Assembly: GCA_016286365.1 (NCBI GenBank)
Contig: JAEESN010000001.1
Location: 186,001-250,000 of the forward strand
Source of the DNA: Treponema sp.
Lineage (GTDB): Bacteria > Spirochaetota > Spirochaetia > Treponematales > Treponemataceae
DNA length: 64,000 nt
Direction of reading: 5' to 3'
Numbering within the stretch: the stretch's first letter is position 1; each line of letters begins with the position of its first letter. The notes beneath the pieces are model-generated. The model was not told the DNA's origin and made no database searches. It worked only from the letters and a program-made list of their open reading frames with translations. Positions 1-7,973 of this stretch are shown in pieces. The position numbers and the translations under genes are program-made.

Positions 1-276
1 GGAATTTCAATTGAAAAGATTTTTGAAATTATTCTACGGATATCAGAGGGTGGTATTAGTGAAAGCTATGTGTGTTTCGATGAAAAAAGAGGTGAAAAAA
101 AATTAAAGACTGCAAAGTATTCATATCCTAAAAATTTTGATTTGAAGAAAATAGTAAGGGAATCTTTAAAAGGTAAAATTTATAAGCGAGATAAAAATGC
201 AGAGTTTGATATACCAATAGTATCTTTAAAACAGATTGAAGATATGCAAAGTGGAAAAGATATTGAATTAAGTTAA
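1..276 (+). CDS. C-terminal part of an unknown protein (cut by window edge)
   Basis: The frame is open from base 1 to the TAA at 274-276, giving at least 91 residues, so the gene starts upstream of the window. A GTG at 70 could act as a start but has no good ribosome site, and the open frame continues before it. The visible part is lysine- and glutamate-rich, very AT-rich, and has no motif I recognise. It ends 22 bases before the HEPN-type gene on the same strand and may be the first visible member of that cassette. Function unknown. Confidence 0.55.
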   Translation, partial: GISIEKIFEIILRISEGGISESYVCFDEKRGEKKLKTAKYSYPKNFDLKKIVRESLKGKIYKRDKNAEFDIPIVSLKQIEDMQSGKDIELS

Positions 277-298
277 ACAAAAGAGGGCAAATATCAAT

Positions 299-1285
299 AT
301 GGAAATAAAATATGAAGATTTGCGGGACAATGCTGTTTCGTATTTTGAAGATGCTATTGAAGATTATAAAAATAAGAAATATAAAAATGCTGTTTCTGAA
401 TTCTGGGCTGGTATTTTATTATTATTGAAATGTAAGTTATTTATGATAAGTCCAGTATTAATCGCAGAAGATATTATTGATTGTTTGGAAATTTCTGCAA
501 AATATGTCATAAAAGTAAATAAATTTGAGTCTTCAAAAAAAACTGGTTTTAATAAAGATGAAATTAATAGAATAAAGGCTAATTATCATAAAGTATTTAA
601 CAGCGAAGCTGAACTTCTTAATGCTGTAAATATACAAGATATAAATAAACAGAATAGTCTCAAAAAGAATTTTATATTTATATTCAGACAATCATTTGGA
701 TTTGTAAATCCTAAAACGGAAATGAATTTAAAAACTGTTACTCTGGATGAAATTTTGCATAGATTTGACAAATTAAAAGAACCAAATGATGTATATAAAA
801 AATATGAAAAAGAATTAAAATTATTACAGAAAACAAGAAATACAATGGAACATTGTATTTCTTGTTCAACAGAAGAGCAGTTACTTGCTTTGTTTGAAAC
901 AACAGTACCATTCATAAATGATTTTTTTGAAGAGGAATTAAATGAAAGTGCGGAACAGTTATTTAATAATTGGGATTCATTCTTAGAAATAGAAGAATTA
1001 GCAAAAGCAAGAGAAAAAAATGTAGATGACTTTATAAATGCTCATATAGATATTGAAGATGCAAAACTTGGAATTTCAAGAACATCAATTTGTACAAAAT
1101 GTGGACATGACACAATAGATATAGGAAACGGAGTATTATACTGTAAATTTTGCGGAAATGAAGATGAATATGAAGTCTGTAGTGAATGTGGAGAAATAAT
1201 TCCTTTAGATGGATTTATCAGTTTTCATGATGATATAGGAATTTGTGGAGAATGCTTAGATAATAAAATAAATGATAGGGATTAA
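299..1285 (+). CDS. HEPN-like protein with C-terminal zinc ribbons
   Basis: A 328-residue protein not recognised as a named family. Residues 1-60 are helical, with a YFEDAIEDYKNKKYKNAV stretch like the N-terminal helices of HEPN domains. At 180-185 it has RNTMEH, which fits the R-x4-H signature of HEPN ribonucleases. The C-terminus carries two four-cysteine ribbons: C265/C268 with C282/C285, and C294/C297 with C316/C319. HEPN RNases usually act in abortive infection, toxin-antitoxin or RNA-processing systems, and the ribbons could bind nucleic acid. Those roles are inferred. The gene is about 25% GC, far lower than the core genes, which suggests transfer. It is 26 bases upstream of an HNH gene on the same strand. 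It could instead be a non-catalytic helical protein with a chance R-x4-H. Confidence 0.6.
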   Translation: MEIKYEDLRDNAVSYFEDAIEDYKNKKYKNAVSEFWAGILLLLKCKLFMISPVLIAEDIIDCLEISAKYVIKVNKFESSKKTGFNKDEINRIKANYHKVFNSEAELLNAVNIQDINKQNSLKKNFIFIFRQSFGFVNPKTEMNLKTVTLDEILHRFDKLKEPNDVYKKYEKELKLLQKTRNTMEHCISCSTEEQLLALFETTVPFINDFFEEELNESAEQLFNNWDSFLEIEELAKAREKNVDDFINAHIDIEDAKLGISRTSICTKCGHDTIDIGNGVLYCKFCGNEDEYEVCSECGEIIPLDGFISFHDDIGICGECLDNKINDRD

Positions 1286-1311
1286 GGAATCATTTAAGGA
1301 AATATAATAAG

Positions 1312-2538
1312 ATGAAGTGCGTCTATTGTAATCAAGAAATCATAAAAATAAGCAAAGAACATATTATTCAAAATGCTTTAGGAGGTTCTCTTGAATCGAA
1401 GAAAATATGCTGTGATAAATGTAATGAGTTCTTAGGAAAAAGAATTGATAAACCGTTTACAGATATGTTTATTCCTATATTAATGCATATAGATAAACTT
1501 GATAAAACAAATAAAAAAGTTTCTAAACATTCGATTCATGCAAAAGGAATAACGGTTAATTCTGGAAAATATGATGTAATTGTAAAAGATAGAAAAATTA
1601 CAAGTTGTCCTGAGTTACAGAAAAAATTAAAAAATAATTACGATAAATCAATGTTCATGGCATATAATTTTGAGTTGTTTAGAATATCAGATAATAATAG
1701 TTTTCTAAATGGAATAAAAAAAATTGCATTTAATTATGCAGTACATTATTTTAATGAAAAGAAGCTTCCTACAGATATTTTAACTTCTAAAATTCATGTG
1801 TATAAATTAGTAGAATTAAAAGAAATACAATTTAATCAAGAGATAATTCCATATTATCCATTAACAATTTTTGATGATTTTATTGAGAATCAAGAAACAG
1901 AAGTATATCATAATTTAATATTATTTACATTTGATAATAAACTTTGGTGTTATGTAGGATTGTTTAATACTTTTAAGTATTATGTTTGTCTTTCTGATAA
2001 TTGTAGTTTTTCAATTAATTGTTCATATAGCCAATATATAAAAAAACTATCTCATAATACATCATTTGTTAATTATCGTAGATTTAAGCATAAACTAATA
2101 CTAGCCCAGGAATTTGATGTGGATATTAGATTGGAAGATTCAGAGTTTAAAAAACAGATATTTACAAAAATACAAAAACAAAATAAAGAATTTGATTATT
2201 ATACATATGTAAATGATTTATGCACTAATACAGGATTCCTGTATGAATGTATAAAAAAAGATGAAAAGTTTCTTTCTTCCTTTAGGTATTGGTTTAATTA
2301 TTTTACAGATAGAATTGATTACGAAAATAATGACTATTATAGTAAAGAGAATTCTTCTGAAAGATATATAAATAAAAAATATAAGGAAACTATTTTATTA
2401 TCCGATGGTCAAGAAATGGCATATCCAGAGTATCTTTTCAACAATTTTAATGAAGAACAATGTAAAGCTTATTGTGCAAAACAATTAGAAAAACTTGCAA
2501 ATTATATAAAAGAGAATAAAGAAGAAGGAGATGAATAA
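1312..2538 (+). CDS. HNH endonuclease-like protein
   Basis: A 408-residue protein. The first 40 residues hold a zinc-stabilised HNH fold: C3-x2-C6, then E16-H17-I-I with a following LGG, then C34-x2-C37-N38. This resembles the HNH_5 type found in restriction and phage nucleases. The remaining ~360 residues are aromatic- and lysine-rich with no motif I recognise and may be the target-recognition or partner domain. The gene is very AT-rich like its upstream neighbour. Its stop abuts the ATG of the DUF262 gene with no gap, so the two are probably translated from one mRNA. A GAAGGAG site for that next gene lies within its own last codons. Nuclease activity is inferred from the motif. Confidence 0.7.
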   Translation: MKCVYCNQEIIKISKEHIIQNALGGSLESKKICCDKCNEFLGKRIDKPFTDMFIPILMHIDKLDKTNKKVSKHSIHAKGITVNSGKYDVIVKDRKITSCPELQKKLKNNYDKSMFMAYNFELFRISDNNSFLNGIKKIAFNYAVHYFNEKKLPTDILTSKIHVYKLVELKEIQFNQEIIPYYPLTIFDDFIENQETEVYHNLILFTFDNKLWCYVGLFNTFKYYVCLSDNCSFSINCSYSQYIKKLSHNTSFVNYRRFKHKLILAQEFDVDIRLEDSEFKKQIFTKIQKQNKEFDYYTYVNDLCTNTGFLYECIKKDEKFLSSFRYWFNYFTDRIDYENNDYYSKENSSERYINKKYKETILLSDGQEMAYPEYLFNNFNEEQCKAYCAKQLEKLANYIKENKEEGDE

Positions 2539-4347
2539 ATGTCCGAAAAATACAGTGTACACGACTACACAGTAGAACAAATCTTAAACTTCATCAAATC
2601 AAATGAGATTGCAATCCCAGAGATTCAGCGTCCGTTTGTATGGAAAGGAAAACAAGTTAGAGATCTTGTGGATTCTCTTTATAAAGGGTATCCAACTGGT
2701 TATTTGATTATCTCTAAGAGTCCGGATTTAAAACTTAAAGACGGAAGCCTTTCTGTTGGCAAGAAAATCATGATTGATGGTCAGCAACGTGTTACTGCCA
2801 TGATGACTGCATTAAGCGGACTTGAAGTATTCAATGCTGATTTTGAAAAGAAACATATAGCAATTGCTTATAATCCTTTTGCTAAAAATGATGAAGAGTG
2901 TTTTGCTGTTCAGGACAATGCTATCTTAAAAGATAAAAAATGGATTCCTGATATATCTGTAATTTTTCAGACAAGTTTTGATTCTTTTTCTTTTGTTCAA
3001 AACTTTTGTGAAGCAAATCCAGAAATTACACCTAAAGATTTTAATCAGCAGATTACAAAACTTATTGACATCAAAAATCGTAAACTTGGTGTAATTGAAT
3101 TATTTGATAAAGAATTAAGTATTGATGAAGTAACAGAAATCTTTATTCGCATTAACAGCCAAGGAACAAAACTTAATCAGGCTGACTTTGCAATGAGTCG
3201 TATTGCTGCAAATGAAACTTACGGCGGAAATATGCTTCGTAAAGCAATAGACTATTTCTCTCATCTTGCTGTGGATCCAAAATGGTATCCAGAAATGACT
3301 AAAGATGAAGAATTCGAAAAAACTGATTATGCTCCAAAATTAAAATGGCTCAAAGATGATAATGATGACATTTATGATCCTGATTACAGCGATATGCTTC
3401 GTGTTGCATTTATGTCTCAGTATCCTCGTGGAAAAATGAAAGATTTGGTAAGTCTTTTGCAGGGACGTGATTTTGAAACAAAAGATTTTAAGGAATTGAT
3501 TGCAGAAGAGACATTCAAGAAACTTTCTAGTGGTGTTCTTGATTATATGAACGAATACAACTTTAAGCAGTTTGTTCTTGCAATCAAAGATGCAGGGTTT
3601 ATTTCTAAAAAATTAATTACATCAGATATAACGCTAGATTTTGCATATACTCTTTATCTGCGTTTATTGAAAGATTCATCAATTGATAAAACAAAGGTAA
3701 AGAACTATGTTCAGCGTTGGTATGTAATGAGTACTTTGACTGGCCGTTATATTGCATCTCCAGAATCTGCAATGGATTTAGATTTGCGCCGAATCAAAGA
3801 AAAAGGATTCTTGCCTTGGCTTGAAGAAGTAGAAAAGACTTTGTCTGATACTTTCTGGAATGTTGAGCTTGTGCAGAACCTTGAAACATCATCTGTAAAC
3901 AGTCCATATCTTTGTGTATTCTGGGCAGCTTCCTGCAGAGAAGGAAGTGATTCCTTATTCAACGAAGGTTCAAAGTTTTCAAATCTCATAACAACAATGG
4001 GAGATGTTCATCATATCTTCCCAAAACAATATCTGATTGATAACGGAATCAACGACAAAGCAAAATACAATCAGGTTGCAAACTTTACATATCTTGATAC
4101 TCCAACAAACATCGCAGTAGGCAAAGACGAACCAAGTAAATATTTTACAAAAGTTTTAGAACAGTGCAAAACCGGCGAATACCATATAGGTAATCTCAAA
4201 TCAGAAGAAGCTATCAAAAAAAATCTTGCAGATAACTGTATTCCTGTTGAGATTAAAGATTGGACATTCAAAGATTATGAGACTTTCTTAGTTCAGAGAC
4301 GCAAGTTGATGGCGGCTAAGATTAGAACTTATTATGAAAAGTTATAA
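2539..4347 (+). CDS. DUF262 / HNH protein (GmrSD-like)
   Basis: A 602-residue protein. The N-terminus has IPEIQRPFVW (26-35) and IDGQQRVTA (79-87). These are the hallmarks of DUF262, a ParB/sulfiredoxin-like domain that can cleave nucleotides and is the GmrS half of type IV modification-dependent restriction enzymes. Near residue 490 is GDVHHIFPKQYL, followed by an asparagine-rich NFTYLDTPTNIA segment, a DUF1524/GmrD-like HNH nuclease signature. The architecture suggests a single-chain enzyme restricting modified phage DNA. The gene starts directly after the HNH gene's stop, behind GAAGGAG. Its GC is clearly higher than the two genes before it, so the cassette may be of mixed origin. The target is unknown. 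Confidence 0.8.
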   Translation: MSEKYSVHDYTVEQILNFIKSNEIAIPEIQRPFVWKGKQVRDLVDSLYKGYPTGYLIISKSPDLKLKDGSLSVGKKIMIDGQQRVTAMMTALSGLEVFNADFEKKHIAIAYNPFAKNDEECFAVQDNAILKDKKWIPDISVIFQTSFDSFSFVQNFCEANPEITPKDFNQQITKLIDIKNRKLGVIELFDKELSIDEVTEIFIRINSQGTKLNQADFAMSRIAANETYGGNMLRKAIDYFSHLAVDPKWYPEMTKDEEFEKTDYAPKLKWLKDDNDDIYDPDYSDMLRVAFMSQYPRGKMKDLVSLLQGRDFETKDFKELIAEETFKKLSSGVLDYMNEYNFKQFVLAIKDAGFISKKLITSDITLDFAYTLYLRLLKDSSIDKTKVKNYVQRWYVMSTLTGRYIASPESAMDLDLRRIKEKGFLPWLEEVEKTLSDTFWNVELVQNLETSSVNSPYLCVFWAASCREGSDSLFNEGSKFSNLITTMGDVHHIFPKQYLIDNGINDKAKYNQVANFTYLDTPTNIAVGKDEPSKYFTKVLEQCKTGEYHIGNLKSEEAIKKNLADNCIPVEIKDWTFKDYETFLVQRRKLMAAKIRTYYEKL

Positions 4348-4374
4348 TAATTTTTTTATTCTTTAGGAGAAAAA

Positions 4375-4812
4375 ATGAAATACTATTTTCTTCAAATAAA
4401 AGAAGGACCTCATGGCGGGCCTTTTTATGATTGTGTTAATAAATGGATATCTGCAGGTTATGCGGCTGTATTTACAAAAGATCCGCTGGGTAAAATACAA
4501 AATGGAACAACTTCTTTGGATGTAATAAATTTTATCAACACACTTAAAACAAAAGAAAATGATGATTCAATTTTAGTTTCAATAGGAACAGCAGATGATG
4601 GTATAGATTATATATTCATTTACAAAAAGGCCGGAAAGCTTGAAGAGATTTCTTCTTTATCTGTTAATCAAGATTATTATAAGAATTGTAATTATGTAGA
4701 CAGGGCAATTGGATTTAAAATTGACTTAATCAAAAAAAATAAAAATTGTAGATTGTCTATTAGTTCTTGCTACAATAAAATCTTGTACACGTCTTACAAT
4801 GGGAACTTTTAA
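4375..4812 (+). CDS. Unknown protein, probable N-terminal half of a split gene
   Basis: A 145-residue product starting at ATG 4375 behind AGGAGA. It has mixed alpha/beta character (KYYFLQI, ILVSIGTADDGIDYIFIY), faintly like PUA/EVE-type folds, but I cannot assign it. Its last codons read S-Y-N-G-N-F-stop. The next open frame overlaps by 14 bases, and removing a single G from the GGG at 4800-4802 would join the two as S-Y-N-G-T-F-K-S. A frameshifted single gene or programmed slippage is therefore plausible. The following reading frame carries an Mrr-like nuclease core. Confidence 0.5.
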   Translation: MKYYFLQIKEGPHGGPFYDCVNKWISAGYAAVFTKDPLGKIQNGTTSLDVINFINTLKTKENDDSILVSIGTADDGIDYIFIYKKAGKLEEISSLSVNQDYYKNCNYVDRAIGFKIDLIKKNKNCRLSISSCYNKILYTSYNGNF

Positions 4813-5287
4813 AAGCATAGAAGATCCTAAAAATCCAGAATCTCATTTAAATTCATATTTTGGAAATATAAAGGCAATAGAATATATTTGTAGTGATAAA
4901 AAGAAAAAAGTAAAGGTTGATAGTTTTGATGAATACCTTGAATGTCTGTCGCCAATAGAATTTGAAACGTTAATTGCAAAATTGAAAGAAGAAGATGGTT
5001 ATTTTGTCCCTGCATACAAGGGCGGAATGTTAAAGGATTATGATTTAATCTGTAAAAAAGGTAAAACACAGGAAAACTTACAGATTAAATTAAATCTTTC
5101 AAAAGAAACCTATAATAAATATAAAAACAAAAACCTGAGTATTTATTGTGTTTCAAAAGACAAAAAAATCAAAAATCCTAAAATAACGATTTATGACTAC
5201 AATGATGTTCTAAATCTTATTCAAAAAAGTGAGAAAACTAAAGAATGGCTAAAGCAAACTTTAGATTGGGTAGAGTTTAAATATTAA
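4799..5287 (+). CDS. Mrr-like restriction endonuclease domain
   Basis: A 162-residue open frame. LSPIEFETLIAKL (50-62) matches the first helix of Mrr-type nuclease domains. DYDLIC (80-85), then LQIKL 13 residues later (Q95, K97), matches the D...QxK active site used by Mrr enzymes in place of D...ExK. These enzymes cut DNA, often modified DNA. The ATG at 4799 has no Shine-Dalgarno sequence. The frame overlaps the preceding gene by 14 bases in a different phase, so this is likely the C-terminal half of one original gene. It sits downstream of the HEPN/HNH/DUF262 genes on the same strand. Confidence 0.6.
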   Translation: MGTFKSIEDPKNPESHLNSYFGNIKAIEYICSDKKKKVKVDSFDEYLECLSPIEFETLIAKLKEEDGYFVPAYKGGMLKDYDLICKKGKTQENLQIKLNLSKETYNKYKNKNLSIYCVSKDKKIKNPKITIYDYNDVLNLIQKSEKTKEWLKQTLDWVEFKY

Positions 5288-5327
5288 AAAACTTGTCATT
5301 TATAAAGATTTTATGATAGAACTTAAT

Positions 5328-5376
5328 AGACCTTGTAAAATTTTCTGTGTAAATGACAGAATTTATGACAAGGTCT
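5328..5376. terminator. Long imperfect inverted repeat between convergent genes
   Basis: AGACCTTGT at 5328-5336 pairs with ACAAGGTCT at 5368-5376. Further pairing continues inward (TTCTGT with ACAGAA) around a short loop. A T-run follows on the plus side (from 5387), and A-rich sequence lies on the other side. It sits exactly between the convergent Mrr-like and PLD-like genes and probably terminates both. Confidence 0.55.
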
Positions 5377-5415
5377 TAACATATAGTTTTTTTCTTTTTA
5401 TTATAAGTTTTATAT

Positions 5416-6540
5416 TTATTGAATTTCTTTCTTTCTATTATAAACTTCATTAAGTATACGATTACGGAATTTTTCATCCATGATAAAAGAATATAAAATA
5501 GGTTGGTGCGCATAACGATAGCCACTGTTGTTTTTCGTACGATACAGTTCTTTTTCAACTGCAGTTTCCCATTCAGTTATCGTTTTTGTATTTAAGGAAA
5601 ATGAACCAGAAGTAGTTGTATATTTACACCAAGCTGCTTCAGGATGCGTATGATTAGTAAAATATGTGGTTTTATATAAACCTTGCTTTTTTGCATTATC
5701 TTTATCAAAATCTAATGGCATAATAAGATCAATTGTTGGTTCTTTCTTTTCTAAAGGATAAATAATATATCGTTGACCAATGGTAATTGCAATTTGATAA
5801 CGCCCACCACAACATGTAATACAAAGTCTATTATTATCGTTACTTATATTAAATTTTGTGAGAATGTGTTTTGCTAAAGAACAGAAAGATAGTAACCATT
5901 CTTTATCATTATAATGTTTAAGAACTACATTTTTTAGGAAATCTTCATCTACTTCATAACTTTCTTTTTTTGATTTTTTTTGTTTATTATATATACAATT
6001 AATAATATTATTATTAGCTATAAATAATTCATTAGATGAAGTTGAATCTTGTTTAGGTTTATAAGATTTTATTTTTTTCTTCAGTTCTTCAATATTAATT
6101 TCAGCAGAAAACTGCCACCAAGAATCAAACCAATTAGATAATTCCTTTACTTTATCAGGTTCATTGATTAGAACAGATAATTCATTATTTCTATTAATTC
6201 CAGAATATGTAAAATTAGAAGAACCAAATAATGCTTGTTTATTTGAGATAATTGCTTTTGAATGAAGATTGGAATAATGTCTAATTTTATTTTTATTTTC
6301 CTCAATAAATGATAATGTAGAATTTATATCATCTTTATTTCGTAATGAATAAAATAATGCATTTATATCAGTTATTAATTGAAAATCTTTACATTTAGAA
6401 ATTATTGCTTCTTTTAAATATGAAATTCCTATATAAGGGCATGCAATTTTTATATTTTCGTTATCAACAATTTTTATTATTGATTTATCAAAATTAGAAT
6501 AGTTATTTTTGGTTTCTGGTGTATGATATATTAATTCCAT
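5416..6540 (-). CDS. Phospholipase D-type protein with unknown C-terminal domain
   Basis: A 374-residue protein. LHSKAIISN (92-100) followed by GSSNFTYSG (106-114) is a PLD active-site motif (H93-x-K95-x4-N100, then GSxN). Asn replaces the usual Asp, as in many PLD-type nucleases. Only one motif copy is present, so an active form would be a homodimer. Residues 180-374 form a second domain I do not recognise. It contains HTHPEAAWCKY and ends in a helix with RNRILNEVYNRKK. Single-HKD proteins of this kind include DNA nucleases in defence systems, and the neighbours favour such a role. The gene is very AT-rich. It faces the Mrr-like gene and is followed on its 5' side by a GC-rich repeat. No signal peptide is seen. 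Confidence 0.65.
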   Translation of the reverse strand: MELIYHTPETKNNYSNFDKSIIKIVDNENIKIACPYIGISYLKEAIISKCKDFQLITDINALFYSLRNKDDINSTLSFIEENKNKIRHYSNLHSKAIISNKQALFGSSNFTYSGINRNNELSVLINEPDKVKELSNWFDSWWQFSAEINIEELKKKIKSYKPKQDSTSSNELFIANNNIINCIYNKQKKSKKESYEVDEDFLKNVVLKHYNDKEWLLSFCSLAKHILTKFNISNDNNRLCITCCGGRYQIAITIGQRYIIYPLEKKEPTIDLIMPLDFDKDNAKKQGLYKTTYFTNHTHPEAAWCKYTTTSGSFSLNTKTITEWETAVEKELYRTKNNSGYRYAHQPILYSFIMDEKFRNRILNEVYNRKKEIQ

Positions 6541-6619
6541 AGTCCTTATATTATATCATGTTTAGTTAATATATAAATAAATCAGTTAAAAAAAAGTTGA
6601 TTTTTAATAACAAGATTCT

Positions 6620-6692
6620 CGGGGCGTTGCGGGGTGTCCCCGCTGGAGAGGGCAGGCCGCAACAACGTGCGGCCGAGGGGGAGACTTCCCCC
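6620..6692. repeat. Modular GC-rich repeat, copy 1
   Basis: A 73-base GC-rich island in AT-rich DNA. A 24-base left end (6620-6643) contains the hairpin GCGGGGTGTCCCCGC. An 18-base right end (6675-6692) contains GGGGGAGACTTCCCCC. Both ends match the second copy at 63825-63943 exactly, in inverted orientation. The 31-base middle differs and holds its own perfect 7-bp hairpin, GGCCGCA (6655-6661) with TGCGGCC (6668-6674). It lies upstream of the PLD-type gene. It is not a transposase-bearing element. Confidence 0.75.
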
Positions 6693-6774
6693 TCCTTATT
6701 CTTCTTATAAATCTATCGGCAAAATATATAACCTTTTTATGATGTGATTTATGTTTTATATTTTGCCTGTAGCG

Positions 6775-6783
6775 TGGTATAAT
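6775..6783 (+). promoter_or_regulatory. Extended -10 promoter of the Fic remnant
   Basis: TGGTATAAT at 6775-6783 is a perfect -10 box with an upstream TG, 7 bases before the remnant's ATG. The wider GCGTGGTATAAT also occurs in front of the NCS2 permease at 20833-20844. No clear -35 is seen. Confidence 0.5.
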
Positions 6784-6790
6784 ATTTCCT

Positions 6791-7166
6791 ATGGGTAAGG
6801 TGAAATATATATCTGTAGAAGATTTGGCTCAAAACTGGCAGATCAGCGAAAGAAGTGTTCGTAATTATTGTGCTCAGGAAAGGGTAGAAGGTGCTCTTGC
6901 ATAGACCTTATAATCGAGGGTGCCCAAACTAAACTTACAGAAAGCTTTATCAAGCAGCTTCACTTCATTTTGAAATCCGCCTTATCATGTTCAAAGAATG
7001 CCTTAAACACAACATCGTCCCGTTTATAATTACAGAAAAATTAAAGATATTTTATTACCGTGGACTTACACAGTGGAAAAATGAAAGAGGATATCTGCGT
7101 GATACCTGCCTTATCGCCCAGAATGCGATGAAAGCCCCGCTGGATTATTTTGAAGTGGAGTATTAA
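6791..7166 (+). pseudogene. Decayed HTH-Fic family protein
   Basis: From ATG 6791, 37 residues read as an excisionase/MerR-like HTH (ISVEDLAQNWQISERSVRNYC), typical of the N-terminus of HTH-Fic proteins, then stop at 6902-6904. Another frame from about 6913 gives EGAQTKLTESFIKQLHFILKS, like the Fic helix before the active site. A third frame ending at TAA 7164-7166 gives FYYRGLTQWKNERGYL and DTCLIAQNAMKAPLDYF, the conserved Fic C-terminus. The catalytic HPFxxGNGR segment is absent. This is a Fic (AMP-transferase) gene broken by internal deletions and frameshifts. It still has an extended -10 promoter, so the small HTH peptide could be expressed. Confidence 0.75.
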
Positions 7167-7191
7167 GTAATATAACAAGAGGAGATTAATC

Positions 7192-7920
7192 ATGATCAGA
7201 AAATTATTTGGTTCAAGTAAAAACGAAGTTACACAACAGGCTGTTGAATTGGCAAAAATAAACTGTCCAAACTTAAAGTTTTATGATATAGAAGAAAATC
7301 CAGAAAATTTAAAAGAATATATGGAAAATTGTTTTGGAGATGAAACAGGTTCCCCACGTATTGCAAGCTATGAATGGAATGAACCTTATGTCACAAAAGA
7401 TTGGAAAATATTTATTAATGAAATGGACACTTTTACCCAAGCCTTACTCAGCTCAAAAACAGATAAAATCCCGGACGAATATGACTGGTTTGCTCCGCTT
7501 ATTGGAGATTGGGATTGTGATTATGATGATAATTATGGTGGTAAAGCACGTCATGTAAAAGGTGAGTGGATTTTCCGAAGAGTTTTGGAAGGAGCCGGGA
7601 TACAGGATATTTTTATTTTCCCATCCAGAGCTACAAAAGAAAAATCTCCTGAGCCTGATGGTGAATATGGATCATCGTTTCGAATGTTTAATAAATCAGA
7701 AAAATGTTATGACGTCTGTTATACCTGTGATCACTGTATGAAAAGAGTCCGTTTTACAAAAGAAGGTGATAAACTCGTAGGAAAAGTTCTTGATGAAGAA
7801 TACAGCTACTGGATTTTTTCAGACATAACAGAAAACTCATTCCGCTGGGAAAATGTCATGATTAAACCCGACGGCACAAGAATTCTAGACTGTGAGATTA
7901 TGGGAAAAAGAATAAAATAA
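7192..7920 (+). CDS. Unknown protein with calycin-like C-terminal half
   Basis: A 242-residue soluble protein behind AAGAGGAGATTAATC. Residues 1-95 are acidic and not recognised. Residues 100-242 look like a lipocalin-style beta barrel: FAPLIGDWDCDYDD, then alternating strands (KGEWIFRRVLEG, IFIFPSR, GSSFRMF, KRVRFTKEGDKLVGKV, FRWENVMIKPDGTR). They resemble DUF1579-like ligand-binding proteins, with weak confidence. Two CxxC pairs (YTCDHCMK and nearby) could bind metal or form disulfides. It lies alone between the Fic remnant and the toxin-antitoxin pair on the same strand. Confidence 0.6.
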   Translation: MIRKLFGSSKNEVTQQAVELAKINCPNLKFYDIEENPENLKEYMENCFGDETGSPRIASYEWNEPYVTKDWKIFINEMDTFTQALLSSKTDKIPDEYDWFAPLIGDWDCDYDDNYGGKARHVKGEWIFRRVLEGAGIQDIFIFPSRATKEKSPEPDGEYGSSFRMFNKSEKCYDVCYTCDHCMKRVRFTKEGDKLVGKVLDEEYSYWIFSDITENSFRWENVMIKPDGTRILDCEIMGKRIK

Positions 7921-7944
7921 AAAATTTATTTTTATACAAAATTA

Positions 7945-7953
7945 TGTTATATT
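7945..7953 (+). promoter_or_regulatory. Extended -10 promoter of the toxin-antitoxin pair
   Basis: TGTTATATT at 7945-7953 is 21 bases before ATG 7974, with a GGAGG ribosome site in between. The same ATGTTATATT occurs at the response regulator promoter (8788-8797). -35 match is poor. Confidence 0.45.
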
Positions 7954-7973
7954 AGTTCTATGGAGGTATCGCT

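Noticed and set aside
70-276. Short complete gene starting at GTG 70
   Set aside because: The same frame is open back to base 1 and no good ribosome site precedes 70; treated as the end of a longer gene.
6620-6692. Integron attC site
   Set aside because: No GTTRRRY core at the ends, no cassette-like gene order and no integrase; kept only as a modular repeat.
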